From an uncultured Caulobacteraceae bacterium (lineage in GTDB: Bacteria; Pseudomonadota; Alphaproteobacteria; Caulobacterales; Caulobacteraceae), in the NCBI GenBank assembly GCA_903923135.1, contig CAIXWN010000066.1:1-60724 (forward strand): a stretch of 60,724 nt of DNA, read 5' to 3'. Numbering within the stretch: the first letter of the stretch is position 1; each line of letters starts with the position of its first letter. Of this stretch, positions 7,919-16,119 are shown piece by piece. The notes beneath the pieces were generated by a model. It had not been told where the DNA came from. It searched no databases and saw nothing but the letters and a program-made list of their open reading frames with translations. Made by a program: the position numbers and the translations under genes.

Positions 7919-8899
7919 ATGACCTACCGGAGATTCGGCGAAACGGGCCTTTCCGTCGGCCCCCTGGCGCTGGGAACGGTCAACTTCTCCTGGCTGACCA
8001 GCGAGGGGGACAGCTTCGCCATCCTCGACCGGGCCTTCGAGGCGGGAGTGAACCTCGTCGACACCTCCGACAACTACAACGCCGGCCAGACCGAGGCCCT
8101 GCTGGGGCGCTGGTTCGCCCAGGGCGGCGGCCGGCGCGAGAGGACCGTCCTGGCCAGCAAGGTCTATTCGCCGCCCATGGAGTGGGGCTCGGGCGATCCG
8201 GCCCTGCGGTCGGGCAGCTGGGTCGGACCCAATCAGAGGGGGCTGTCGGCCCGGCACATCCGCGAGGCCTGCGAGGCCAGCCTCAGGCGGCTCAACACCG
8301 ACCATCTCGATCTCTACCAGATGCACCACGTCGACCGGTCGGCGCCCTGGGAGGAGATCTGGCAGGCCATGGATCTGCTCGTCGCCCAGGGCAAGGTCAT
8401 CTATGTGGGCTCGTCCAATTTCGCCGGCTGGCACATCGCCCGGGCCCAGGAGACCGCCCGCGCCCGCCGGGGCCTGGGGCTGGTCTCCGAGCAGAGCGTC
8501 TACAATCTCCTCAAGCGCACCGTCGAGCTGGAGGTGATTCCGGCCGCGCGGGCCTACGGCATGGCCTTCCTTCCCTACAGCCCCCTCGCCGGCGGCCTTC
8601 TGGGCGGGCGGCCCACGGACAACGAGCGCGGCCGCCGGGCGTTCCTGCCGCCGTCGCCCGCCGTCGACGCCTTCCAGACGCTCTGCGACGATCTCGGCCA
8701 CGCACCGGGGGCCGTGGCCCTGGCCTGGGTGGCGCGCCAGCCGGGGGTCACCGCCCCGGTGGTCGGACCGCGCACCCTGGCCCAGTTCGACGCCAGCCTC
8801 GCGGCCCTGGACATCGCCCTCGACGACGAGGTCTGGGCGCGCATCGACACGCTGTTTCCCGGGCCGGGAGGGGCCGCGCCGGAGGCCTACGCCTGGTGA
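7919..8899 (+). CDS. Aldo/keto reductase
   Basis: This 326-residue NADPH-dependent carbonyl reductase has a TIM-barrel fold. The catalytic tetrad is visible: Asp and Tyr in DTSDNYN, Lys in LASKVY, and His in MHHVD. The cofactor-binding C-terminal end has a TAPVVGPRT segment. ATG 7919 is preceded by a purine-rich GCGAGGCGG; the GTG start 30 bp upstream would add residues not seen in the family. Length and the GLSVGPLALG N-terminus match the YajO/Tas-like group. It overlaps the convergent methyltransferase gene by 13 bp. Substrate unknown. Confidence 0.92.
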   Translation: MTYRRFGETGLSVGPLALGTVNFSWLTSEGDSFAILDRAFEAGVNLVDTSDNYNAGQTEALLGRWFAQGGGRRERTVLASKVYSPPMEWGSGDPALRSGSWVGPNQRGLSARHIREACEASLRRLNTDHLDLYQMHHVDRSAPWEEIWQAMDLLVAQGKVIYVGSSNFAGWHIARAQETARARRGLGLVSEQSVYNLLKRTVELEVIPAARAYGMAFLPYSPLAGGLLGGRPTDNERGRRAFLPPSPAVDAFQTLCDDLGHAPGAVALAWVARQPGVTAPVVGPRTLAQFDASLAALDIALDDEVWARIDTLFPGPGGAAPEAYAW

Positions 8900-9558
8900 G
8901 GGCCGGCGCCGCTTTCGCCCGGGGCCCGGCCGGTCACCACGGTCAGGGGGTCGCTTGCCCAACCCTCCGACAGCCGATGGGTCTCGATGGCCAGGAACCC
9001 GGCGCGCCGCAGATACAGCTCCACCAGTCGCGCATGGCCGCGGGCGTCCAGGGCGCGCCACACCGCCACGGCCTTGCTGGGGAAGCAGCGGTTGGAGAAG
9101 CTGATCGCCAGGGGCGCGCCGGGCCGCAGCACGCGCGCCAGATCGGTGAGCACGGCGTGCGGTCGCTGCAGGTACTGCACGGCGACGCAGATCATCGCCC
9201 CGTCGACGGACGCCGTCTCCAGGGGCAGGGCCGGATCGCGGTTCAGGTCCTGGACGAAGCGCCGGGTCAGCCGCGGATTGGCCGCCAGTTCCTCGGCGTT
9301 CATGCCGTGGCCGATCACCTCGCCATAGGCCACGTCGTCCGGCAGATGGCTGACCCAGCTGCTCATCAGGTCCAGCAGCGCGCCGCCGGGCGGCAGGATC
9401 CGGCGGTAGAACGCGGTCAGGGCGCCGATGGCCGCCTCGTCGATATGGGTCACCAGACGCGCCTCGGCGTAGAACGCCGCGTCGTCGCCGCCGTCGACCC
9501 TGGCGAAGGCGCCGGGCGGCAGTTCGGGGAAGGCGGGGTCGGCGGGGTCGGCGGTCAT
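8887..9558 (-). CDS. Class I SAM-dependent methyltransferase-like protein
   Basis: The 223-residue product has a glycine-rich SAM-binding segment after LPPGGALLDLMSSWVSHLP. It also has an acidic motif II in ASVDGAMICVAVQYL and the ARVLRPGAPLAISFSNRCFP loop typical of Rossmann methyltransferases. The classical ExGxGxG motif I is degraded to LDLMSSW. I chose ATG 9558 because translation further upstream gives Arg-rich, unconserved sequence that would overlap the divergent ABC gene. The methyl acceptor is unknown. The family contains many SAM-binding proteins of unknown role. Confidence 0.8.
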   Translation of the reverse strand: MTADPADPAFPELPPGAFARVDGGDDAAFYAEARLVTHIDEAAIGALTAFYRRILPPGGALLDLMSSWVSHLPDDVAYGEVIGHGMNAEELAANPRLTRRFVQDLNRDPALPLETASVDGAMICVAVQYLQRPHAVLTDLARVLRPGAPLAISFSNRCFPSKAVAVWRALDARGHARLVELYLRRAGFLAIETHRLSEGWASDPLTVVTGRAPGESGAGPHQA

Positions 9559-9623
9559 GCGCCCCAGACTAGGGCCACGCCGCCGCGCGCGCGAGACCCC
9601 GGCCGCCGGCAGGGGCGCCGCCC

Positions 9624-11405
9624 ATGGCCGTGACCGCTCCGCCATCCGGCGGGCCCGGTTTCGGCGCCCTGCTGAAGGCCTATCTGGCTCCCCAGGCCCC
9701 GCGGGTGGCGGTCCTGGCGGCCTTCCTGTTCGCCGGTATCGCCCTGCAGCTCATCGGGCCCCTGGTGCTCAAGCGCTTCATCGACAACGCCGCGCCGGGC
9801 CCCGACGCCCTGCCGATGACCACCCTGTGGGGTCTGGCGGGGGTCTATATCGCCGCCGCCCTGCTCACCCAGGGCGCCCAGATCGGCACGGCCTGGTTCA
9901 GCGAACAGGTGGGCTGGACGGCCACCAACCGCCTGCGTAGGGATCTCGCCGGCCATTGCCTGGGCCTGGATCTCACCTTCCACAACGCCCGCACGCCAGG
10001 GGAGCTGATCGAGCGGATCGACGGCGACGTCACCGCCCTGGCGACCTTCTTCTCGCAGTTCGTCCTGCAGATCCTCGGCAGCGTGCTGCTGGTGGCGGGA
10101 ATCCTGCTGCTGATCGCCCTGCACGACTGGCGCATCGGCGCGGCCATGACACTGTTCGCCGTCGCCGCCGCCCTGGCCATCAGCCGCACGACCCAGATCG
10201 GCGCTCCGCGCTGGGCGGCCGAACGCCAGGCGCGCTCGGACATGTCGGGCTTCCTCGAGGAGCGGCTGGGCGGGCTGGACGACATCCGCGCCAACGGCGG
10301 CGGGGCCCACGTCATGCGTCGCCACGCCATGCTCAGCGACGTCCTGGGCCTCGCCGGCCGCCGCGCCGGGCGCATGGGCCTGGCCATCAACACCGCCGTC
10401 AACGGCCTCTACACCCTGGGCCTGGGCATCACCCTGATCGGCGGGGTGATCCTGTTCCAGCGCCACGAGGCGTCCCTGGGCACGGTCTATCTGTTCGTCC
10501 AGTACACCGGCATGCTGGCCATGCCCCTGGCCCAGATCGGCATGCAGCTGCAGCAGTTCCAGTCGGCCGGCGCGGGCCTGGGCCGCATCCGCGAGCTCCA
10601 GGCCATCACCTCGCGGATCGCCGGCGGTCCGGGCGTCGCCTGGCGCGCCGCCTCGCCGGGCGTCGAGTTCCGCCATGTGACATTCGCCTATGAGGGGCGG
10701 GCCGCGGCCCTGAAGGACGTCTCCTTCGCCCTCGCCCCGGGTCAGACCCTCGGCCTGCTCGGCCGCACCGGCAGCGGCAAGTCGACCCTGATCCGCCTGC
10801 TGTTCCGTCTCTATGAGGTCAACGAGGGGGCGATCCTGATCGACGGCCAGGACGTCCGCGCCGCCACCCTGGAGCAGCTGCGCGCCCGCATCGGCGTGGT
10901 CACCCAGGAGGTGCAGCTGTTCGAGGCCAGCGTGCGGGACAACATCACCCTCTTCGATCCGGCCATCGCCGACGGGCGCATCCTCGAGGTGCTCGAGGAC
11001 ATCGGCCTGGGCCCGTGGCTGCGGCGCCTGCCCGCCGGCCTGGACAGCGACCTGACCGCCGGAGGGCTCTCGGCCGGCGAGGCCCAACTCCTCGCCTTCG
11101 CCCGGGTGTTCCTGCGCGACCCGGCCCTGGTCGTGCTCGACGAGGCCTCCTCGCGCCTGGACCCGGCCACCGACCGGCTGATCGAACGGGCCATGGACAA
11201 GCTGCTGAACCCCGATCCCGGCCGGCCGCCGCGCACAGCCATCATCATCGCCCACAAGCTCGCCACCGTGCGGCGGGCGCACCGGATCCTGATCCTCGAC
11301 CATGGCCGGGCGGTGGAATCGGGCGACCGGGCCTCCCTGGCCGCGGACCCTCAGTCCCACTTCGCCGGCCTGCTGCGCTCGGGCCTGGAGACGGTGCTGC
11401 AATGA
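9624..11405 (+). CDS. ABC exporter half-transporter, subunit 1 (catalytic Walker B)
   Basis: The 593-residue protein fuses a six-helix membrane domain (about residues 20-310) to an ATPase domain. Walker A is GRTGSGKS (380-387), the Q-loop is in GVVTQEVQLF, Walker B ends LDEAS with catalytic E507, and the switch His lies in IIIAHKLA. The signature motif is altered to LSAGE (482-486). Such changes are typical of one partner of a heterodimeric type IV exporter. The gene overlaps the next half-transporter by ATGA, so the two are translationally coupled. Cargo is unknown. An AGGGGCG precedes the ATG. Confidence 0.9.
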   Translation: MAVTAPPSGGPGFGALLKAYLAPQAPRVAVLAAFLFAGIALQLIGPLVLKRFIDNAAPGPDALPMTTLWGLAGVYIAAALLTQGAQIGTAWFSEQVGWTATNRLRRDLAGHCLGLDLTFHNARTPGELIERIDGDVTALATFFSQFVLQILGSVLLVAGILLLIALHDWRIGAAMTLFAVAAALAISRTTQIGAPRWAAERQARSDMSGFLEERLGGLDDIRANGGGAHVMRRHAMLSDVLGLAGRRAGRMGLAINTAVNGLYTLGLGITLIGGVILFQRHEASLGTVYLFVQYTGMLAMPLAQIGMQLQQFQSAGAGLGRIRELQAITSRIAGGPGVAWRAASPGVEFRHVTFAYEGRAAALKDVSFALAPGQTLGLLGRTGSGKSTLIRLLFRLYEVNEGAILIDGQDVRAATLEQLRARIGVVTQEVQLFEASVRDNITLFDPAIADGRILEVLEDIGLGPWLRRLPAGLDSDLTAGGLSAGEAQLLAFARVFLRDPALVVLDEASSRLDPATDRLIERAMDKLLNPDPGRPPRTAIIIAHKLATVRRAHRILILDHGRAVESGDRASLAADPQSHFAGLLRSGLETVLQ

Positions 11406-13207
11406 CCGCCGCCGCCGATCCCGCGGACGACATCGCCCCCGGCCAGGGCGGCGCCTGGCGGCACGGCTGGGGCCTGGCCCGGGCCCACCCGGCGCTGTTC
11501 AGCCTCAGCGTCCTCGGCTTCGTGGTCTTCTACAGCCTGCCGCTGACCAGCGGCCTGGCGATCCGGGCGGTGTTCAACACCCTCAGCGGCCACGCTCCGG
11601 CCGGCTTCGGCCTGTGGACCCTGGTCGGCCTGGTGCTGGCGGCCCAGATGCTCCCGCAGCTGATCCTGCTGGGCGCCTCGGCGGCGTGGAACGCCTTCGC
11701 CTACGCCATGGAGGGGATGCTCCGGCGCAACCTGCTCGGCTTCCTGGTCTCGGCGCCGGGCCCCCGCCGCCTGCCGGCCTCGGTCGGCGACATGGTCAGC
11801 CGCTTCCGCGACGACGCCCAGGCGGTGGTCTGGTTCGTCGAGGCCTGGATCGATCTGAGCGGCCTGATCGTCTTCACCATCGGCGCCCTGGCGATCATGG
11901 CCTCGATCAATCCGGTCATCGCCGCGGTGGCCGCCGCGCCGATGGTGGTGATCGTGCTGCTCACCAATCACCTGGCCCTGCGCATCCACCACTACCGGCG
12001 GCTCAACCGGGAGGCGACCGCCCGGGTCACCGGCTTCATCGGCGAGACCTTCGGCGCGGTGCAGGCCATCCAGGTCGCCTCGGCCGAATCGCGCATGCTG
12101 GGCCGTCTGGAAAGCCTCAACGACGCCCGCCGCAAGGCGGCGATGAACGACCAGATTTTCAACGCCATGCTCGACACCGTCAGCAGCAACATGGGTCGCA
12201 TCGGCCTGGGCCTGGTGCTGCTGATCTCGGCCAGCGGCCTGCGCCAGGGCGACTTCACCGTCGGGGATTTCACCCTCTTCGTCAGCTACACCGGCTTCGC
12301 CTCCGTCGGTCCGCAGTGGATCGGCCGCCTGCTCGCCCGCCGGCGCACCGCGGCGGTCTCCATCGACCGCATGGAGGCGGCGCTGGACGGCGCATCGCCC
12401 TACGCCCTCACCGCCGCGCAGGTCACCGCGCCCCGCCGCATCGAGCACGACGACCCGCTGGAGGTCCTCGCCGTCCGGGGGCTCACCAGCCTCTATCCGG
12501 GTACGGACCGCGGCATCGCCGACATCAGCTTCACCCTGCGCCGGGGCGCCCTCACCGTGATCGCCGGCGAGGTCGGCGCGGGCAAGACCACCCTGATCAA
12601 GGCCCTGCTTGGCCTGACGGCGACCCAGGCCGGCGAGATCCTGTGGAACGGCCGTCCGGTCGACGACCCGGCCAGCTTCATGATCCCGCCGCGCTGCGCC
12701 TACACCGCCCAGGCCCCGCGGCTGTTCAGCGAGACCCTGCGCGAGAACCTGCTGATGGGCCGTGGCGACGATCAGGCGGCGATGGCGCGGGCCCTGTCCC
12801 TGGCCATCCTCGAGGAGGATCTGCAGGACATGGACAGAGGCCTGGACACGGTGGTGGGAACCCGGGGGGTGACCCTGTCGGGGGGGCAGCTGCAGAGGGC
12901 CGCCGCGGCGCGGATGTTCCTGTGCGATCCGGATCTGCTGATCCTCGACGACGCCTCCAGCGCCCTGGACGTGCGCACCGAGCAGCTGTTCTGGACGCGC
13001 CTGCTGGGCGACGGCCGCCGCACCTGCCTGGCCGTCTCGCACCGTCCCGAGGCCTACCGCCGCGCCGACGAAATCATCCTGCTGAGCCACGGCCGCATCG
13101 AGGCGCGCGGCACGCTGGAGATCCTGCTGCGCGACAGCCCCGCCTTCCGCCAGACCTGGCGCGACATCACCCACGCCGGCGCGCACGGGGCCTCGGGTCC
13201 GGCGTGA
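11402..13207 (+). CDS. ABC exporter half-transporter, subunit 2 (degenerate Walker B)
   Basis: The 601-residue partner has a membrane domain at about residues 35-330 and a C-terminal ATPase. Walker A is GEVGAGKT (389-396) and the signature is canonical LSGGQ (492-496). Walker B reads LILDDAS, with D517 in place of the catalytic Glu; the switch His is in AVSHRPE. The degenerate site formed by this Walker A/B and the LSAGE of subunit 1, and the intact site formed by the other pair, match the asymmetric exporters TM287/288, LmrCD and TAP. The ATG overlaps the upstream stop by 4 bp. The closest short neighbour, on the other strand, is a HAD phosphatase. Confidence 0.9.
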   Translation: MTAAADPADDIAPGQGGAWRHGWGLARAHPALFSLSVLGFVVFYSLPLTSGLAIRAVFNTLSGHAPAGFGLWTLVGLVLAAQMLPQLILLGASAAWNAFAYAMEGMLRRNLLGFLVSAPGPRRLPASVGDMVSRFRDDAQAVVWFVEAWIDLSGLIVFTIGALAIMASINPVIAAVAAAPMVVIVLLTNHLALRIHHYRRLNREATARVTGFIGETFGAVQAIQVASAESRMLGRLESLNDARRKAAMNDQIFNAMLDTVSSNMGRIGLGLVLLISASGLRQGDFTVGDFTLFVSYTGFASVGPQWIGRLLARRRTAAVSIDRMEAALDGASPYALTAAQVTAPRRIEHDDPLEVLAVRGLTSLYPGTDRGIADISFTLRRGALTVIAGEVGAGKTTLIKALLGLTATQAGEILWNGRPVDDPASFMIPPRCAYTAQAPRLFSETLRENLLMGRGDDQAAMARALSLAILEEDLQDMDRGLDTVVGTRGVTLSGGQLQRAAAARMFLCDPDLLILDDASSALDVRTEQLFWTRLLGDGRRTCLAVSHRPEAYRRADEIILLSHGRIEARGTLEILLRDSPAFRQTWRDITHAGAHGASGPA

Positions 13208-13215
13208 AGCGTCGC

Positions 13216-13977
13216 TCAGCGGGGCGGCGCGCCGTCCTCCAGACAGGCGAGCAGGGCCTCGATCACGTGACCGGTCTCGTCCGGGTCGCGCACCCGGATG
13301 CAGTCGGCCCCCGCCTCCAGGGCCGGATAGTCGTTGCCGCCGGGAAAGATCGCGTCGCCGATGAACAGCATGTCGGCGATCTCCACCCCCAGCGTCTCGC
13401 GCAGCTTGTGCAGGCCGTAGGCCTTGTCGATGCCCAGCCGCGTCACATCGATCGAGCTGGAGCCGCCCAGATGGATGGAGAACTCCGGAATCAGCGCCTT
13501 CAGGATCAGGGCGATGGCCTTGCGCTTGGCGAAATCGGGGTCCCAGGCGGACTTCTCCGCCAGCGGGGCCTGCTGACCCAGGGCCGAGAAGGTGATCTGG
13601 CTGCCGCGGTCCTCGATCGCCTCGCCCCACTGCCGGCCGGCCTTGAATCCCGACGCCTCCAGGGCGCTGTTCAGGGCGGCGACGATTCTGGCCTTCTCCT
13701 CGACGGCGAAGTCCTCGGAGTAGAGGCGTCGCCAGCCGCCGTCCCGGATGTAGAACTGGGTGCCGCAGGTCGGCAGGATCGACAGGTTGTCCAGCCGCGC
13801 GTCCGGCGCCAGGCCGGCCAGCATCTGGCTGTTGAACTGTGGCCAGGCCCCGCCGGAAATCACCGCGACCCGGGTCACCGCCAACAGCCGGCCGAGCAGG
13901 GCGCCCATGACCGGGTCCAGCGGCGACTTGCTCCGCGCCAGGGTTCCGTCGAGATCGAAGACCACCAGTCGCTTCAT
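13216..13977 (-). CDS. HAD-IIB phosphatase, eukaryotic phosphomannomutase-like
   Basis: The 253-residue product starts with motif I DLDGTLARSKS. It has motif II Ser in ISGG, the lysine in GIDKAYGL, and motif IV FIGDAIFPGGNDY. The DK-Y and GD-PGGND patterns are characteristic of the PMM1/PMM2-like branch of HAD-IIB enzymes rather than generic Cof proteins. It may be a sugar-phosphate mutase or phosphatase. ATG 13977 is preferred because DLDGT falls at residues 8-12; an upstream in-frame ATG at 13993 would add five residues. It is divergent from the PQQ dehydrogenase. The window also has an unrelated alpha-D-phosphohexomutase at 52261. Confidence 0.82.
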   Translation of the reverse strand: MKRLVVFDLDGTLARSKSPLDPVMGALLGRLLAVTRVAVISGGAWPQFNSQMLAGLAPDARLDNLSILPTCGTQFYIRDGGWRRLYSEDFAVEEKARIVAALNSALEASGFKAGRQWGEAIEDRGSQITFSALGQQAPLAEKSAWDPDFAKRKAIALILKALIPEFSIHLGGSSSIDVTRLGIDKAYGLHKLRETLGVEIADMLFIGDAIFPGGNDYPALEAGADCIRVRDPDETGHVIEALLACLEDGAPPR

Positions 13978-14139
13978 GAACAGGCATTGCATCCGGCGGC
14001 GCCGGAGCGGGAAGCCCGCCGGTCGCCCGCTCCTAAGGCCTGACCGGCCGGATGGTTCCAGGCACGCCGCGATGAAACTTGGGAAGCGGACCGGGCGGGT
14101 GCATGATGCCCTCGGGAACGCCACGAACCGGGGCTGGTC

Positions 14140-16119
14140 ATGATGTCTTCCATCCGATCGCGGACTCCGCCGGAACTTGCGCCGGCTCTCTGCCTGGCGC
14201 TCGCCGCGCTTTCGGCCTGCTCCCGTCCGGCGGCCCCGCTGGCGGCGTCGCCCGACCGGGAGTGGCCGTTCTACGGCGGCGACGCCGGAGGGCAGAGGTT
14301 CTCTTCCGCCGACCAGATCACCCCGGCCAACGTCCGCGACCTGAAGCCGGTCTGGCGCTTCTCAACCGGCGCGGCGAGCATTCGCGCCGACGCCCTCCGG
14401 CACGCCGCCTTCGAGGACACCCCGATCATGGCCGGCGGCCGGGTCTATGTCTGCTCGCCGTTCAACGCCGTCTTCGCCCTCGATCCGGCCACCGGCCGGG
14501 CGCTGTGGTCCTACGATCCCCGCATCGATCCGACGGTCCGCTACCCCAATGAGGATGTCTGTCGCGGGGTGGCCTACTGGCGCGATCCCGCGCCCGCGCC
14601 CGGCGCGCCCTGCGCCGAGCGCCTCTTCACCAACACCAATGACCGGCGGCTCATCGCCCTGGACGCCGCGACCGGCCGGGCCTGCCCCGGGTTCGGTCAG
14701 GGCGGGACCGTCGACGTCGGCCGCGGCCTGGTCCTGCAGCGGCCCGGCCAGATGCAGATCACCTCGCCGCCGGTGGTCGCCCGCGGGGTGGTGATCGTCG
14801 GCTCGTCCATCGACGACAATCAGCGGGTCAGCGAGATCTCCGGCGCCGTCCGGGCCTATGACGCGCGCACCGGCGCGCCGAAGTGGTCCTTCGATCCCCT
14901 GGCCTCGGCCAGACCGGCCATTACCGCCGGGGCCGCCAACGTGTGGGCCCCGATGTCGACGGACGAGGCCCGCGGCCTGGTCTTCCTGCCCACCACCAGC
15001 CCCAGCCCCGACTTCTGGGGCGGCCTGCGCCAGGGAGACGACGGCGACGCCGATTCGGTCGTGGCGCTCAACATCGAGACCGGCGCCAAGGTGTGGGCCT
15101 TCAAGACCGTCCATCACGACGTCTGGGACTATGACAATCCGGCCCAGCCCACCCTGGCCATGGTGGCCTGGCGCGGGGTCGCGCGGCCGGCCGTGCTGCA
15201 GCCCACCAAGCAGGGCCTGCTGTTCACCCTCAACCGCGACACCGGCGCGCCGGTGATTCCGGTGGAGGAGCGGCCCGTTCCCCAGGGCGGCGCCCCGGGC
15301 GAGACCCTGAGCCCAACCCAACCGTTCCCCACGGCGCCCCGGCCGCTGGCCCCCAGCGTCATCCGCCCGCAGGACGCCTTCGGCCTGGGACCCTGGGAGC
15401 GCGACCAGTGCCGCCGCAAGATCGCCGCGGCCCGGCATGAGGGGCTGTTCACGCCCCCCTCCCTGCAGGGCACCATCCTCTATCCGTTCACCGGCGGCGG
15501 CGTGAACTGGGGCGGGCTGGCCTTCGACGCCGGCCGGCAGGTGGCCTATGTCAACACCTCCAGCGCCATGCACCTGGTCACGCTCATCCCGGCGGCCAGG
15601 GTCAGGGCGGCCAGGGCGGCCGAGCCCGATGTGGAGATCTCGCCGCAGACCGGCGCCCCGTTCGGCATGCGCCGCGAGGTGATGCGCTCGGGCCTCGGCC
15701 TGCCCTGCAATCCGCCGCCCTGGGGTCAGCTGCACGCCGTCGACATGCGCACCGGGCGGATTCTCTGGGAGGTTCCCCTGGGTACGACCGAGGATCTTGC
15801 CCCCGGCAGCCAGTTCCTGCTGCGCGGCGCGGGCGCGCCGAATTTCGGCGGCCCGATGACCACCGCGTCGGGTCTGGTGTTCATCGGCGCGGCCATGGAC
15901 AACTACCTTCGCGCCTTCGACGGCGCCACCGGCCGTCAGGTCTGGCGCGGCCGCCTGCCGGCCGGCGGCCAGGCCACGCCGATGACCTATGTCTGGCTGG
16001 GCCGGCAGTATGTGCTCATCGCCGCCGGCGGCCACGCCAAGTCGGGCACGAAGCGGGGCGACCAGATCGTCGCCTTCGCCCTGCCGGGGACGCCGCCCGC
16101 CTACCGCCCCTTGCGATAG
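14140..16119 (+). CDS. PQQ-dependent dehydrogenase, predicted lipoprotein
   Basis: The 659-residue quinoprotein has an eight-bladed propeller of the membrane glucose dehydrogenase type. It begins WPFYGGDAGGQRFSSADQI and contains repeated W-motifs such as TGRALWSYD and TGAKVWAFK, the segment VHHDVWDYDNPAQP, and a GGVNWGGLAFD blade. It has no N-terminal membrane domain of the Gcd kind. It carries a signal peptide with lipobox LSAC (Cys27), so it should be lipidated and face the periplasm, passing electrons to quinone or a cytochrome. No pqq biosynthesis gene is in the window. Substrate (glucose or another polyol/alcohol) is unknown. It overlaps the convergent acyl-CoA dehydrogenase by 19 bp. 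Confidence 0.9.
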   Translation: MMSSIRSRTPPELAPALCLALAALSACSRPAAPLAASPDREWPFYGGDAGGQRFSSADQITPANVRDLKPVWRFSTGAASIRADALRHAAFEDTPIMAGGRVYVCSPFNAVFALDPATGRALWSYDPRIDPTVRYPNEDVCRGVAYWRDPAPAPGAPCAERLFTNTNDRRLIALDAATGRACPGFGQGGTVDVGRGLVLQRPGQMQITSPPVVARGVVIVGSSIDDNQRVSEISGAVRAYDARTGAPKWSFDPLASARPAITAGAANVWAPMSTDEARGLVFLPTTSPSPDFWGGLRQGDDGDADSVVALNIETGAKVWAFKTVHHDVWDYDNPAQPTLAMVAWRGVARPAVLQPTKQGLLFTLNRDTGAPVIPVEERPVPQGGAPGETLSPTQPFPTAPRPLAPSVIRPQDAFGLGPWERDQCRRKIAAARHEGLFTPPSLQGTILYPFTGGGVNWGGLAFDAGRQVAYVNTSSAMHLVTLIPAARVRAARAAEPDVEISPQTGAPFGMRREVMRSGLGLPCNPPPWGQLHAVDMRTGRILWEVPLGTTEDLAPGSQFLLRGAGAPNFGGPMTTASGLVFIGAAMDNYLRAFDGATGRQVWRGRLPAGGQATPMTYVWLGRQYVLIAAGGHAKSGTKRGDQIVAFALPGTPPAYRPLR

